This document shows, in pieces, positions 1-8,851 of a stretch of 64,000 nt of DNA. Source of the DNA: Aestuariirhabdus sp049985285. Lineage in GTDB: Bacteria; Pseudomonadota; Gammaproteobacteria; Pseudomonadales; Aestuariirhabdaceae. The notes under the pieces are model-generated. The model ran no database searches, had not been told where the DNA came from, and worked only from the letters and a program-made list of their open reading frames with translations. Within the stretch, counting starts at the first letter, position 1; each line of letters begins with the position of its first letter. The translations under genes and the position numbers were made by a program. Location of the stretch: positions 868,001 through 932,000 of the forward strand of contig NZ_JBNIEU010000001.1 of NCBI RefSeq assembly GCF_049985285.1, written 5' to 3'.

Positions 1-1029
1 GTTTTCATTACGCACAAACAGGTCAAGCGCGTCCTTTACCGCGACCAGCTCCTCCGTCAATGCCGCCACGACCGATGCGATCGCCTCCTGGTCGGGTCCC
101 GCCATAAGCTGGCGCTGCTCATCCACGGCGGCCTCATCGGGGAGGGCGTCATCCAGATCAAACTTGTCCTTGATCTCACGGATTCGCAGGCTGTCATCCT
201 CAGCCTTGGCAACGTAGTAGAGTAAATTCTTTAGCAGCTCATCGGGCGCGGGCTGGTTAAGCGCTTCGCTGCCTCCTTTAAACACTCGGCGCAATTCGCC
301 ATCGACCTGCCGTAGCAAGTGGCGAATGCTGGAGCTCATCGGTATGGTTCCACTGTTGAGTCCGTCGATGACCCCCACGCAAACCCACCACAGCTGTCCG
401 ACCGGAGTTTTCAGCAACAGCTGCTCGAGTCGCGAAAATACCTTGTTCATATACCCCAGGTTTTCCTTGGGGCTCTTGTCGCGCAGCAGGCCCACCAGGG
501 CAAACTGATACATCTGGCGCAATTTGCTGACGAATGCGGTGAAGTTGTCACCGCTAAAGCGTTTCAGTGCGCCGATCGGTAATTTGGGGTTTCTGTGGCT
601 CAGGTTCGGCTTAAACAACGAGGTTTCGGACAGCAGGCTGCCACCTCGGGCCGCTCGCATATCGTTGAGCACCGGCATCAGGATAACCGGCAGATCGCGA
701 CGCCCCGCCTGCACCCTTTCGAGGTAGGCGGGTAGCTGCAATATCGCCTGCATCAAGACCTGGTAGGCTTCTTCCGCATTGTTGACCTGACCATTCATTA
801 TGGCCTGGGCAAGCATCTCCATCTCTTCGGCGAGCAGCGCCGCGCCGTAAAACTCGACCATCTGCAAGGTGCCGTGCACCTGATGGATGTAGTTCAGGCA
901 GAAGCGAATGCGAGTGCTGTCTTCCGGATTTTCGACGAAGGATTCGAGGGACTGGCGCGCCTGCGTCAAGGTCTCCTGAATTTCGCCTTTTACCCAGTCA
1001 AGGGCAACATAGTCGTGGTGATCAGCCAT
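1..1029 (-). CDS. chpA: ChpA/PilL-type chemotaxis histidine kinase, N-terminal part (runs off left edge)
   Basis: The 343 codons present begin with ATG at 1029 (MADHHDYVALDWVKGEI) and stay open to base 1, so only the N-terminus of a much larger kinase is in the window. The sequence closely resembles what I recall of P. aeruginosa ChpA, including HQVHGTLQMVEFYGAALLAE near residues 43-62 and LNQPAPDELLKNLL near 270. This region corresponds to the first histidine-phosphotransfer-like modules; kinase, CheW and receiver domains would lie further left. The family phosphorylates the response regulators PilG and PilH to control type IV pilus extension and retraction. It is the last gene of pilGHIJK-chpA, 22 bases after pilK, which supports the call. 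Confidence 0.93.
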   Translation of the reverse strand, partial: MADHHDYVALDWVKGEIQETLTQARQSLESFVENPEDSTRIRFCLNYIHQVHGTLQMVEFYGAALLAEEMEMLAQAIMNGQVNNAEEAYQVLMQAILQLPAYLERVQAGRRDLPVILMPVLNDMRAARGGSLLSETSLFKPNLSHRNPKLPIGALKRFSGDNFTAFVSKLRQMYQFALVGLLRDKSPKENLGYMNKVFSRLEQLLLKTPVGQLWWVCVGVIDGLNSGTIPMSSSIRHLLRQVDGELRRVFKGGSEALNQPAPDELLKNLLYYVAKAEDDSLRIREIKDKFDLDDALPDEAAVDEQRQLMAGPDQEAIASVVAALTEELVAVKDALDLFVRNEN

Positions 1030-1051
1030 AGTTACTCCTGAGTCCTCTCAC

Positions 1052-1942
1052 TCATGCACTGACTCGCTTACGAAATGCCAGGGTTGCGGCATCTCCTTCG
1101 CGCTCCAGTTCGGGGTGGGACCAATCCACCACTTCACCTAACCCCACCACCAGCAATCCTCCTGGCGCCAAGCGCTCGGCAAGGCGGTTAAGAATCTCCT
1201 TGCGCCGCCAACGACGGAAATAGATCAATAAGTTCTGGCAATAGATCAGATCCATTCCGTACATCGGGGTTTTGCCCAGTTCGAGTACATTGACCTGGGA
1301 GAAGCACACGCGGTCTCGCAGGTCAGCAACCACCTGATATCGTCCCTTTTCAAGCGGAGTAAAAAACTGTGCCGCCTGCTCCGCAGGCAACGTTTCAACT
1401 TTGCGGGCCGGATAGATACCCTGACGCGCCTTGGCCAGTGCTGGCGCACTGATATCGGTTGCCGTGATACCAAAATAGCTATCCGTATCGAGCAGGGTTT
1501 CCTGGGCCAGCATAGCCAACGAATAGGGTTCCTCACCCGTCGAGCAGCCCACCGACCAGATCTCTATGGTCTTGCCACTCAAAGCGCGTTGGCGAAGATA
1601 GCGCTGCACAAGATCGTAGGAGGCCTGGTGCCGGAAGAAGCTGGTCTCTTGCACCGTCAGGCGATCCACCAGCAGCGTCCACTCCATACCACCAGGAGGA
1701 TGCTCAACAACCCGGTCGTAGTAGTTCTGGTAGTCACTCAGCCCTAGCTCGCGCATCCGCATACCCACACTGGTCTGTAGGAAAGTTTTCCTCTGCTCTG
1801 AAACCCGCATACCCGTGCGGCTTTCAAGCAAGGTCTGCCACTGCGCGAACTGGTCTTGATCCATCTCCGGCAGTGGCTGCATCGACCACTCGTTTGTCAT
1901 CATCTTCCTAGGGTCCGCATCCTGGCCAGTCGCCAACGTCAT
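1052..1942 (-). CDS. pilK: PilK, CheR-type MCP methyltransferase
   Basis: A CheR-family protein of about 296 residues that would transfer methyl groups from S-adenosylmethionine to glutamates of the receptor PilJ. The SAM-binding motif GCSTGEEPYS is at about residues 132-141, preceded by the CheR helical N-domain. NLLIYF near residue 240 is the usual late CheR motif, with Gln in place of the usual Arg just before it. It lies 10 bases downstream of pilJ and 22 bases before chpA in one operon. The start is uncertain: ATG at 1942 has no clear ribosome site, whereas ATG at 1900 follows AGGA at better spacing, which would shorten the protein by 14 residues. Confidence 0.93.
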   Translation of the reverse strand: MTLATGQDADPRKMMTNEWSMQPLPEMDQDQFAQWQTLLESRTGMRVSEQRKTFLQTSVGMRMRELGLSDYQNYYDRVVEHPPGGMEWTLLVDRLTVQETSFFRHQASYDLVQRYLRQRALSGKTIEIWSVGCSTGEEPYSLAMLAQETLLDTDSYFGITATDISAPALAKARQGIYPARKVETLPAEQAAQFFTPLEKGRYQVVADLRDRVCFSQVNVLELGKTPMYGMDLIYCQNLLIYFRRWRRKEILNRLAERLAPGGLLVVGLGEVVDWSHPELEREGDAATLAFRKRVSA

Positions 1943-1952
1943 CGGTCAGCTG

Positions 1953-4118
1953 CTAACCAATAGACTCCGTTTCGGGTAGCTTAAAGCCTGCTACGGACTG
2001 GTGCATTTCAGAAGCCATCTCCGCCAGGTTACCGATAGAGTTCGCCGTTGCTGTGGTACCAGCAGACGTCTGGGAGGTGATCTCCTGAATAACGTTCATG
2101 GTGTTGGAGATATGACCCGCAGACGAGGCCTGCTGTCGGGCTGCGTTGGAGATGTTCTGGATCAGTTCCGCAAGACTCTGGGATACTTTTTCGATCTCCT
2201 CCAGGGCGACACCCGCGTCCTGCGCCAGGTGCGCTCCCTTTACCACCTCGGAGGTGGTGTGTTCCATCGAGATAACGGCCTCGTTGGTATCGGCCTGGAT
2301 CGTTTTAACCAGCGCCTCAATCTGTTTGGTTGCCGCAGATGAACGTTCCGCCAGTCGCTGTACTTCGTCCGCAACCACCGCGAAACCCCGCCCTGCGTCA
2401 CCCGCCATGGATGCCTGTATGGCGGCGTTCAATGCAAGAATGTTGGTTTGGTCAGCAATGTCGTTGATCAAGGATACGATATCCCCGATCTCCTGAGACG
2501 ACTCACCCAGTCGCTTAATCCGCTTCGAGGTATCCTGAATCTGCTCACGGATGGTGTCCATGCCTGAGATGGTGTTTTGTACCACCTCGTTACCCTTGTT
2601 CGCGATCGATACCGACCGCTCCGCTACCGATGCCGATTCGGAGGCGTTCGCCGATACCTGGTCGATCGATACCGCCATCTCGTTAACCGCGGCCGACGCT
2701 CCGGCAATCTCTTGCGCCTGGTGTTCGGACGCCTCGGCCAGATGCATCGCTGTGGCCTGGGTTTCCTGGGCCGCAGAAGCTACCTGCACCGCAGTCTCGT
2801 TGATGGTTGTTACCAGCGCTCGCAGCTGCTCGATGGAGTAGTTGATCGAGTCGGCAATCGCACCCGTGAAATCCTCGGTTACGGTCGCCGATACCGTCAG
2901 GTCACCATCGGCCAGATCTGCCAGCTCATCAAGGAGTCGCATGATCGCGGCCTGGTTCGACTCGTTCTGGCTGGCGGTTTCATCCAGACGCTTGCGGGTA
3001 TCACCCACCATGCTGAAACCGATCAGCACAATCGCCGCTACCGCGATCAAACCAAACAGCACCGCCGTTTCGGAAGAGAGCAAACGATCATTTTCCATGG
3101 TTTCAAAGATCTGCGCCAAGGTGGAGGAGTCAATCAGAAGCTGCTGGGTTAGCTCGAAGATCTCATCGGAGGCTTCACGAACCTGAAACAGCTCTGGCGA
3201 GGTTTCCAAAATCTCATCCACGCTACCGTTTACAAACTCGAATAGCTCGGCGATTTCTGTCAGACGATCCATCGCCTCTTCATCACTTACCCGGGAAATG
3301 CGCATCGCCAGGCTGCCTTCAATCATGCCGTTCAGTACGCGACCGAAGAGGCCGGCATCACGGCCGAAACTATCCGCGGCCATTACCGAGTCTTCAGTAC
3401 CCTCCAATACCCGGTTGACACTACCGACGATCCGCTCGGCGAGCCAGGACTGGCGCTGGGCTATCGCAACCTGATCGGCTGGTGCGTCATTTTCCAGCAG
3501 GATCTCCACAACCTCATCGTACTCGACCTGTAGCTGGGGGATGGTTTCGGCCAGCGCCGCCGCCACTTCGTGCAGGGCCAATACGGTCTCTTCACTGGCA
3601 AGGATCGCATCGGCACCCTTCTTGGTTCTGGTCCAGGTTTTGGTCAACTCCGCCAACTTTTCGTCGGCGCGCGCGGACCCCATCTCGGCCAGCATGGGAT
3701 GGCCCATCTCCATCATCATCGCATCGGTGGCTTCTGGCATATTCCCTGTGGTCGCCATATTCGCCATGTTTTCAGAGCTACCGTGCTCGTCACCCTCACC
3801 ACCGTGCTCCATAGCACCACCGTGCATCGAGCTGGAGCCCGACTGCATCATGTCATAGTGAACCTGGAACCTGTCCCGGGCATCGTGCAACAAGGTAAAG
3901 GCCTCTTCGTTACCCCCTGCTGCCTCAAGGGCGTTCTTGGCGATCTGCTGGGAAAGCACCCTCATCTCACCGGCGTGGGCGATAAACTCCTTATCGTAAT
4001 CAGCCTGCTGGTTGACGTACCAGAAGTTGCCGATCATCCCCACCAAGGAGAGGACAAGGACAACGAACATGATCGCTGAGAGCCGGTTAGTCTGCACACC
4101 TGAATTAGTCGCCTTCAT
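1953..4118 (-). CDS. pilJ: PilJ, type IV pilus methyl-accepting chemoreceptor with Met/His-rich periplasmic insert
   Basis: A 721-residue chemoreceptor. The order is a cytoplasmic tip, a first membrane helix at about residues 14-34, a periplasmic PilJ-type sensing region, a second membrane helix near 350-375, a HAMP-like segment, and a long signalling coiled coil with the conserved hairpin (ADQTNILALNAAIQ, ADEVQRLAERS). It would pass surface or ligand signals to ChpA through PilI. Residues 90-146 (bases 3681-3851) are unusually rich in methionine (13) and histidine (4), with MHGGAMEHGG and AMMMEMGHPM. P. aeruginosa PilJ, from memory about 680 residues, has no such block as far as I know. Third gene from the operon end, upstream of pilK. 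Confidence 0.95.
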   Translation of the reverse strand: MKATNSGVQTNRLSAIMFVVLVLSLVGMIGNFWYVNQQADYDKEFIAHAGEMRVLSQQIAKNALEAAGGNEEAFTLLHDARDRFQVHYDMMQSGSSSMHGGAMEHGGEGDEHGSSENMANMATTGNMPEATDAMMMEMGHPMLAEMGSARADEKLAELTKTWTRTKKGADAILASEETVLALHEVAAALAETIPQLQVEYDEVVEILLENDAPADQVAIAQRQSWLAERIVGSVNRVLEGTEDSVMAADSFGRDAGLFGRVLNGMIEGSLAMRISRVSDEEAMDRLTEIAELFEFVNGSVDEILETSPELFQVREASDEIFELTQQLLIDSSTLAQIFETMENDRLLSSETAVLFGLIAVAAIVLIGFSMVGDTRKRLDETASQNESNQAAIMRLLDELADLADGDLTVSATVTEDFTGAIADSINYSIEQLRALVTTINETAVQVASAAQETQATAMHLAEASEHQAQEIAGASAAVNEMAVSIDQVSANASESASVAERSVSIANKGNEVVQNTISGMDTIREQIQDTSKRIKRLGESSQEIGDIVSLINDIADQTNILALNAAIQASMAGDAGRGFAVVADEVQRLAERSSAATKQIEALVKTIQADTNEAVISMEHTTSEVVKGAHLAQDAGVALEEIEKVSQSLAELIQNISNAARQQASSAGHISNTMNVIQEITSQTSAGTTATANSIGNLAEMASEMHQSVAGFKLPETESIG

Positions 4119-4181
4119 TTTTATCTGGCCTCCACTATGGCCTTTTTTATCACGTTGCCCTGTACGGGCTTTGTAAACTAG

Positions 4182-4733
4182 CTAGACAGCAACCTGCATA
4201 AAATCAGGGTGCTGAGCCAGGGAAAATAAACTGAATACCTGCCACCTGTGCTCGCGCTCGTAAACACCATTGATGAATGGCTTGAAGGCGGGAGCCAGGT
4301 CGTCGGGCACCTCGCTATTGAGGCTTTCAGAAACAAAATGCTGCATCCCCATCACTTCGTCCACCACCAGTCCACTAAAGACCTCTTCGTGGTCGACAAC
4401 CAGAATGCGTCGATGAGCGCGCCGGGCACTAAGGGGCTGTCCCAGAAAATCACCAAGATCCATCACCGGCAGTAGTCGCCCGCGCACATTGGCAATCCCT
4501 TTTACCCAATTTTTCACCCCCGGCAAACGAGTGTAACCGGGAACGGTCAGTATTTCGGACACCTCCCCCAACGGCGCCACATAGCGCTGCGAGCCCAAAC
4601 GGAAGCCGATACCACTCCAATAGGTTTTAAGTTCCACCTGCAGGGGCAAGCCCCTCGCATAGCGGTGACTGCGAGCCGCCATCTCTTTCAACAGCTCGAA
4701 GGGGGTTAGGGCTTCCCCTCGCTCATTGGCCAT
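4182..4733 (-). CDS. pilI: PilI, CheW-like adaptor protein
   Basis: A 183-residue CheW-domain protein that would couple the receptor PilJ to the kinase ChpA at the membrane array. The CheW fold is visible from about residue 50 onward: YVAPLGEVSEIL, then LPGVKNWVKGIANVRGRLLPVMDL, which is the typical strand-turn-strand core, and a VVDEVMGMQ segment. It sits between pilH (19 bases upstream) and pilJ (63 bases downstream) in the Pil-Chp operon. The length matches the Pseudomonas PilI family, and nothing appears broken. Confidence 0.93.
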   Translation of the reverse strand: MANERGEALTPFELLKEMAARSHRYARGLPLQVELKTYWSGIGFRLGSQRYVAPLGEVSEILTVPGYTRLPGVKNWVKGIANVRGRLLPVMDLGDFLGQPLSARRAHRRILVVDHEEVFSGLVVDEVMGMQHFVSESLNSEVPDDLAPAFKPFINGVYEREHRWQVFSLFSLAQHPDFMQVAV

Positions 4734-4752
4734 GCTAGTCCCCGTTAGTTGG

Positions 4753-5115
4753 TCAAGGAAGGACGCTTTGCAACGTCTTCATCAGCACGGCTTCGTCGAT
4801 CGGCTTGGTCAGATAATCCTTAGCCCCCTGACGACGCCCCCACACCTTGTCAGTTTCCTGATCTTTGGTGGTAACGATGATGACCGGGATATGGGATGTT
4901 CCCGGATCCTTGCTGAGCTGGCGGGTGGCTTGAAAACCATTCAAGCCCGGCATAACAATATCCATCAACACTGCGTCAGGCTTTTGATCCTTCGCTAGAG
5001 CGACACCATCGGCTCCGTTGTCGGCCTTGAGAACCTCATGGCCATTTTTTTCCAGCATGCCTTGCAGCTTCAATGTTTCGGTTGGCGAATCATCAACGAT
5101 CAGTATTCGAGCCAT
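4753..5115 (-). CDS. pilH: PilH, CheY-like response regulator
   Basis: A single receiver domain of 120 residues with no output domain. Acidic residues Asp8-Asp9, the phospho-acceptor Asp52 (in LMDIVMP), Thr near 82 (VTT) and the conserved lysine in LTKP near 104 are all present. In Pseudomonas, PilH acts with PilG downstream of ChpA and favours pilus retraction. It is the second gene of the operon, 64 bases after pilG. It is distinguished from PilG by its order in the operon and by its N-terminal sequence MARILIVDDSPTE. Confidence 0.94.
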   Translation of the reverse strand: MARILIVDDSPTETLKLQGMLEKNGHEVLKADNGADGVALAKDQKPDAVLMDIVMPGLNGFQATRQLSKDPGTSHIPVIIVTTKDQETDKVWGRRQGAKDYLTKPIDEAVLMKTLQSVLP

Positions 5116-5179
5116 TGCTCCCCCATCTACTTCGTGTTCAACAGTCGACCGAAGTCGACCAGCATCAGATTTGTTAGTG

Positions 5180-5566
5180 CTATTGTGCAGGCACGTGTGT
5201 GCGAATAGCCCCGAGTAGCTCGTCCTTGCTAAATGGCTTGGTCAGATACTGGTCCGAGCCAACAATACGTCCCTTCGCCTTATCGAACAGGCCATCCTTA
5301 CTGGACAGCATAATAACCGGTGTTGACTTGAACGCGCTGTTGTTCTTGATCAACGCACAGGTCTGGTAGCCATCGAGTCGGGGCATCATGATATCGACGA
5401 AGATTATATTCGGGCGGGTATCGGCTATCTTGGCCAATGCATCAAAACCATCAACGGCGGTAATTACCGTGCACCCCACTTTCTTGAGCAGCGTTTCAGC
5501 TGTGCGGCGGATGGTCTTACTGTCATCAATCACCATCACCTTCAAGCTCTCAAAATTATCTTCCAT
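5180..5566 (-). CDS. pilG: PilG, CheY-like response regulator
   Basis: A receiver-only protein of 128 residues and the first gene of the Pil-Chp operon. The acidic pair Asp14-Asp15, phospho-acceptor Asp58 (FVDIMMP) and conserved Lys near 110 (YLTKPF) are intact. In Pseudomonas, PilG is needed for pilus extension and for cAMP-linked surface responses. The operon promoter should lie in the divergent gap shared with gshB (5567-5876). Confidence 0.94.
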   Translation of the reverse strand: MEDNFESLKVMVIDDSKTIRRTAETLLKKVGCTVITAVDGFDALAKIADTRPNIIFVDIMMPRLDGYQTCALIKNNSAFKSTPVIMLSSKDGLFDKAKGRIVGSDQYLTKPFSKDELLGAIRTHVPAQ

Positions 5567-5876
5567 TCTCGTATTGCCCCGTCATCATTCGGTCGTGAAG
5601 TCCACTTTAGCGTGTGGATACCGCGCAGCATCCCGCTTCAGGGAGTATAAACGATACCCTTTCCAACGACTTGTTTTAACATACATCTGACGCGCAATCT
5701 ATAAAACCACAGGTAGTTACGGGCATTTCCTCGGGGTTTTTATCATGTTGTGAGAAGTTCATAACCTTTCTGCTAACAGACCCCTGTAAGGGTTGACGAA
5801 GGAATCCGCAATCTCTCCCCTTTAGCGAGCCGATTGGTTACACTTCGGCCCTTATTCAGCAACAGGAATCCGCGTC
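5567..5876. promoter_or_regulatory. Divergent intergenic region between pilG and gshB
   Basis: About 310 bases without a gene, more AT-rich than the flanking coding DNA, separating the start of the minus-strand Pil-Chp operon from plus-strand gshB. It must hold both promoters. A TATACT-like element read on the minus strand lies near 5645-5650, and a TTGACG element on the plus strand lies near 5793-5798; neither has a convincing partner hexamer, so no promoter is called exactly. AGGA precedes the gshB start. No hairpin terminator or small reading frame was seen. Confidence 0.5.
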
Positions 5877-6836
5877 ATGAGTGTGCAATTGGGCATTGTG
5901 ATGGACCCTATCGAGCAGATCAGTTTCAAAAAGGACAGTTCGCTCGCCATGCTACTGGCCGCCCAGCAACGCGGCTGGACGCTCCACTACATGGAGCAAC
6001 AGGACCTCTACCAAAAGGAGGGTGAGGCGTGCGCCGTCATGCGTCCGCTAACGGTGGCCGCCGATGCCAACAACTGGTTCGAGCTGGGAGATGCGTGCCA
6101 GCGCCCCCTGGCGGAGCTCGACGTAATCCTTATGCGGATAGATCCTCCCTTCGATAATGAGTTTATCTACACCACCTACCTGCTGGAACAGGCGGAAGTA
6201 GAAGGTACTCTGGTGGTTAACCGCCCCCAAAGCCTGCGGGATTGTAACGAGAAGCTATTCGCCACCCAGTTTCCGGACTGCACACCCGCCACCCTGGTTT
6301 CCCGGCGTGCGGACCTGCTTCGAGATTTTGCGGCAAGCCACGAAGATGTGATCTACAAACCCCTCGACGGCATGGGCGGCACCTCTATTTTCCGGGTCAG
6401 AAAAGGCGACCCCAACCTAAGCGTCATCCTCGAGACCTTGACCGACCATGGCCAAAACCAGATCATGGCGCAGCGCTATATTCCTGAAATTGTCGAAGGC
6501 GACAAGCGCATCCTGCTCATCGATGGCGAGCCCATTCCCTACTGCCTGGCACGCATTCCGGCGAGTGGCGAAACCAGGGGAAATCTTGCCGCCGGAGGCC
6601 GTGGTGTCGGCCAGCCCCTGAGCCCCAGGGACCTTGAAATTGCACGTCGCGTGGGCCCCAGCCTGCGCCAAAAAGGCCTGCTGTTTGTTGGTATCGACGT
6701 GATTGGCGATTACCTCACCGAAATCAATGTTACGAGCCCCACCTGTATTCGCGAGCTGGATGATCAATTTGATCTCGATATTGGCGGCCAGTTGATGGAT
6801 AAAATTGCGCAACAGCTTGCCGCAGGTCTGGCGTAA
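5877..6836 (+). CDS. gshB: Glutathione synthetase
   Basis: A 319-residue ATP-grasp enzyme that joins gamma-glutamylcysteine and glycine using ATP, the second step of glutathione synthesis in the cytoplasm. Recognisable segments are MDPIEQISFKKDSSLAML near the N-terminus, the RIDPPFDNEFIYTTYLLE region, YKPLDGMGGTSIFRV (ATP-grasp loop, about residues 160-175), AQRYIPEI, GRGVGQ and DVIGDYLTEINVTSPT at the C-terminal active site. The length is standard. ATG at 5877 follows an AGGA ribosome site. It is placed next to pilG and a TonB3-like gene, as in Pseudomonas. Confidence 0.97.
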   Translation: MSVQLGIVMDPIEQISFKKDSSLAMLLAAQQRGWTLHYMEQQDLYQKEGEACAVMRPLTVAADANNWFELGDACQRPLAELDVILMRIDPPFDNEFIYTTYLLEQAEVEGTLVVNRPQSLRDCNEKLFATQFPDCTPATLVSRRADLLRDFAASHEDVIYKPLDGMGGTSIFRVRKGDPNLSVILETLTDHGQNQIMAQRYIPEIVEGDKRILLIDGEPIPYCLARIPASGETRGNLAAGGRGVGQPLSPRDLEIARRVGPSLRQKGLLFVGIDVIGDYLTEINVTSPTCIRELDDQFDLDIGGQLMDKIAQQLAAGLA

Positions 6837-6906
6837 TGATCCTCTCTCTTACGCGCCTCCTCCAAAAGAACGGCCGCCGTCTCCAACGGCGGTCAGGCTG
6901 CTAGTC

Positions 6907-7785
6907 ATGACCAATTCACAACCCATGGCCAGCGCCAACGACCGACTCGCCTTTATGCTATTTCTTGCGACCGCGCTCCATGCGGCCGTCGTGCTTGGCA
7001 TCAGCTTTGATCTCTTCGATCCGCCCAAAATCTCCAAAACCCTGGAGGTCACATTGGCAAGTTTCAAGACTCTGGAGGAGGTCAAGGAGGCAGACTATCT
7101 CGCCCAGGCTAACCAGAAAGGCAGCGGCACCCTGGAGGAGAAGGCACTTCCCAGCACGGATCAGGTGTCTCCTATCCAGGAGAACAAGATCAAACCTGTA
7201 ACACCGCCACCGCAATCAGCAGCCGAACCCAAAGAGGTGGAGAAAGCCCGTAAAAAGCCCCTCGCCACGCTCAGCAAATCGCAACAGCAGACCACACAGG
7301 TAACCCAGAAAAAAACCACCACCTCCGTCGAAAAAGCAGAAAAAGCCCGTCCCAGGATTGACCTGAGCGCCGAGATCGCGAGCCTTGAGGCGCAGTTCCT
7401 ACAAAAGCGCCAACAGTACGCCAAACGACCTCGCATCCACCGAATTACCGCCGCCTCCACCATGCAAGACAAGGGTGCCTACTACAAAGAGTCCTGGCGG
7501 CGAAAGATCGAACGCGTGGGCAACCTGAACTACCCGGAGGAGGCCCGACAACAGAAAATTTACGGCAAACTTACGGTCATGGTCGCACTCAAGCCCGATG
7601 GACGCTTGCACGAGGTTAAAATCCTGCAAAGCTCGGGTCATACCGTGCTGGACGCCGCAGCTATCCGCATCGTCAAACTGGCAGCTCCCTTCGCGCCTTT
7701 CACACCCGACCTGAAGGATGTGGATCTGCTGGAGATCATCCGCACCTGGAAATTCGAGAAAAGTAATATCCTTTCCAGCAACTGA
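6907..7785 (+). CDS. TonB family protein, TonB3-like
   Basis: A 292-residue energy-transducer-like protein counted from ATG 6907. An upstream in-frame start at 6805 would overlap gshB and add 34 residues unlike the family. There is one membrane helix at about residues 14-33, a long Lys/Pro/Glu/Gln-rich periplasmic linker (about 60-160), then a C-terminal TonB domain with YPEEARQQKIYGKLTVMV and DAAAIRIVKLAAPFAPF. TonB proteins pass the force of ExbB-ExbD to outer-membrane partners, yet no exbB or exbD is nearby. Its position between gshB and yqgE matches P. aeruginosa tonB3 (PA0406), reported to be needed for twitching motility. That role here is inferred from synteny. Confidence 0.88.
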   Translation: MTNSQPMASANDRLAFMLFLATALHAAVVLGISFDLFDPPKISKTLEVTLASFKTLEEVKEADYLAQANQKGSGTLEEKALPSTDQVSPIQENKIKPVTPPPQSAAEPKEVEKARKKPLATLSKSQQQTTQVTQKKTTTSVEKAEKARPRIDLSAEIASLEAQFLQKRQQYAKRPRIHRITAASTMQDKGAYYKESWRRKIERVGNLNYPEEARQQKIYGKLTVMVALKPDGRLHEVKILQSSGHTVLDAAAIRIVKLAAPFAPFTPDLKDVDLLEIIRTWKFEKSNILSSN

Positions 7786-7826
7786 ACCCCTTGCCTAAGT
7801 ACGTAAGCGCCCCAATACTAAACAGC

Positions 7827-8399
7827 ATGAGCAGCGAAACCTCGACCACCCTGCGCAACCAGTTCCTGATTGCGATGCCCCACATGGACGATCCCAATTT
7901 TTCGGATTCCGTGACCTATATCTGTGAGCACAATGATCAGGGGGCAATGGGAATCGTGATCAACCGCCCCACTAGCCTCACCCTGAGCGAAATCCTGTCC
8001 CAGGTCGGCATCAATAATGACAAACAGGCCACCCATCGCGAGGAGGTGATCTGTGCGGGCGGGCCGGTCCAGCTGGAACGGGGCTTCATCTTGCACGACT
8101 CCATACAGGCCTGGGAATCGACACTGCAGATAGCACCCGGCATCAGCCTGACCACCTCGCGGGATATTCTGCAGGCCCTTGCCGAAGACCGTGGTCCCGA
8201 GCAGATCATCATCGCCCTCGGGTATGCGGGCTGGGGAGCAGGCCAACTCGAAACGGAGATCAAAGAGAACGCCTGGCTCACGTGCGAGGCATCCACCGAT
8301 GTGCTCTTTAATACTCCCATCCACCTGCGTCGCCAAGCCGCTGCGGCCTCAATAGGCATCGACCTGCAACGGCTATCTGCCGACAGTGGCCACTCCTGA
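7827..8399 (+). CDS. yqgE: YqgE/AlgH family protein (DUF179)
   Basis: A 190-residue protein of the conserved YqgE/AlgH family, called AlgH in Pseudomonas, where it was linked to alginate regulation; its biochemical role is not settled. The hallmark N-terminus NQFLIAMPHMDDPNFSDSVTY, then QGAMGIVINRP and CAGGPVQLERGFILH, are present, as is ALGYAGWGAGQLE in the C-terminal half. ATG at 7827 is chosen because the family begins just before FLIAMP; a TTG at 7791 would add 12 unlike residues. The stop overlaps the ruvX start by one base, so translation is probably coupled. Confidence 0.93.
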   Translation: MSSETSTTLRNQFLIAMPHMDDPNFSDSVTYICEHNDQGAMGIVINRPTSLTLSEILSQVGINNDKQATHREEVICAGGPVQLERGFILHDSIQAWESTLQIAPGISLTTSRDILQALAEDRGPEQIIIALGYAGWGAGQLETEIKENAWLTCEASTDVLFNTPIHLRRQAAAASIGIDLQRLSADSGHS

Positions 8400-8824
8400 T
8401 GGCCTCGTCACCGCGCCAGGTAATGGCCTTTGATTACGGCCTGCGTAACATCGGGGTGGCGGTTGGCCAAACACTCACCGGCACCAGCTCTCCCCTTGCG
8501 CCGATCCGCGCCCGCGATGGCGTACCCGACTGGGACGAAGTTGGCAAACTGATTCGCGAATGGGAACCCGACACCTTTATTGTCGGTATCCCTCTCAATA
8601 TGGACGGCAGCGACAGTGAAATGAGCGCCCGCGCACGCAAATTTGGAAACCGCCTCAATGGCCGTTTCCAGAAACCCTGGATCGGAGTCGATGAAAGGCT
8701 GAGCAGCCGAGAAGCGAAGGGCCTGGCACGAGAGCTGGGGCATCGCGGCGACTATAACGAGCGTCCAATCGACGGTCTGGCCGCCCAACTGATCCTCACC
8801 AGCTGGCTGGAAAGCAGGGGCTAA
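8399..8824 (+). CDS. ruvX: RuvX/YqgF, RNase H-fold nuclease
   Basis: A 141-residue YqgF-type protein, the putative Holliday-junction resolvase RuvX, also implicated in processing the 5' end of pre-16S rRNA. It has the RNase H-like start AFDYGLRNIGVAVGQ with a catalytic Asp, GIPLNMDGSDSEMS in the middle, DERLSSREAK with a second acidic residue, and the conserved end DGLAAQLILTSWL. It is translated from an ATG overlapping the yqgE stop. In Pseudomonas the pyrimidine genes pyrR-pyrB-pyrC follow; here the next gene is the convergent pilU only 27 bases away. Confidence 0.95.
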   Translation: MASSPRQVMAFDYGLRNIGVAVGQTLTGTSSPLAPIRARDGVPDWDEVGKLIREWEPDTFIVGIPLNMDGSDSEMSARARKFGNRLNGRFQKPWIGVDERLSSREAKGLARELGHRGDYNERPIDGLAAQLILTSWLESRG

Positions 8825-8851
8825 AAACGCCCCTGAGCCAGAACAAACTAG

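Noticed and set aside
4178..4185. CTAGCTAG at the pilI end, repeated at 8848-8855 at the pilU end
   Set aside because: Each copy simply overlaps a TAG stop; 8 bases seen twice is not a meaningful repeat family.
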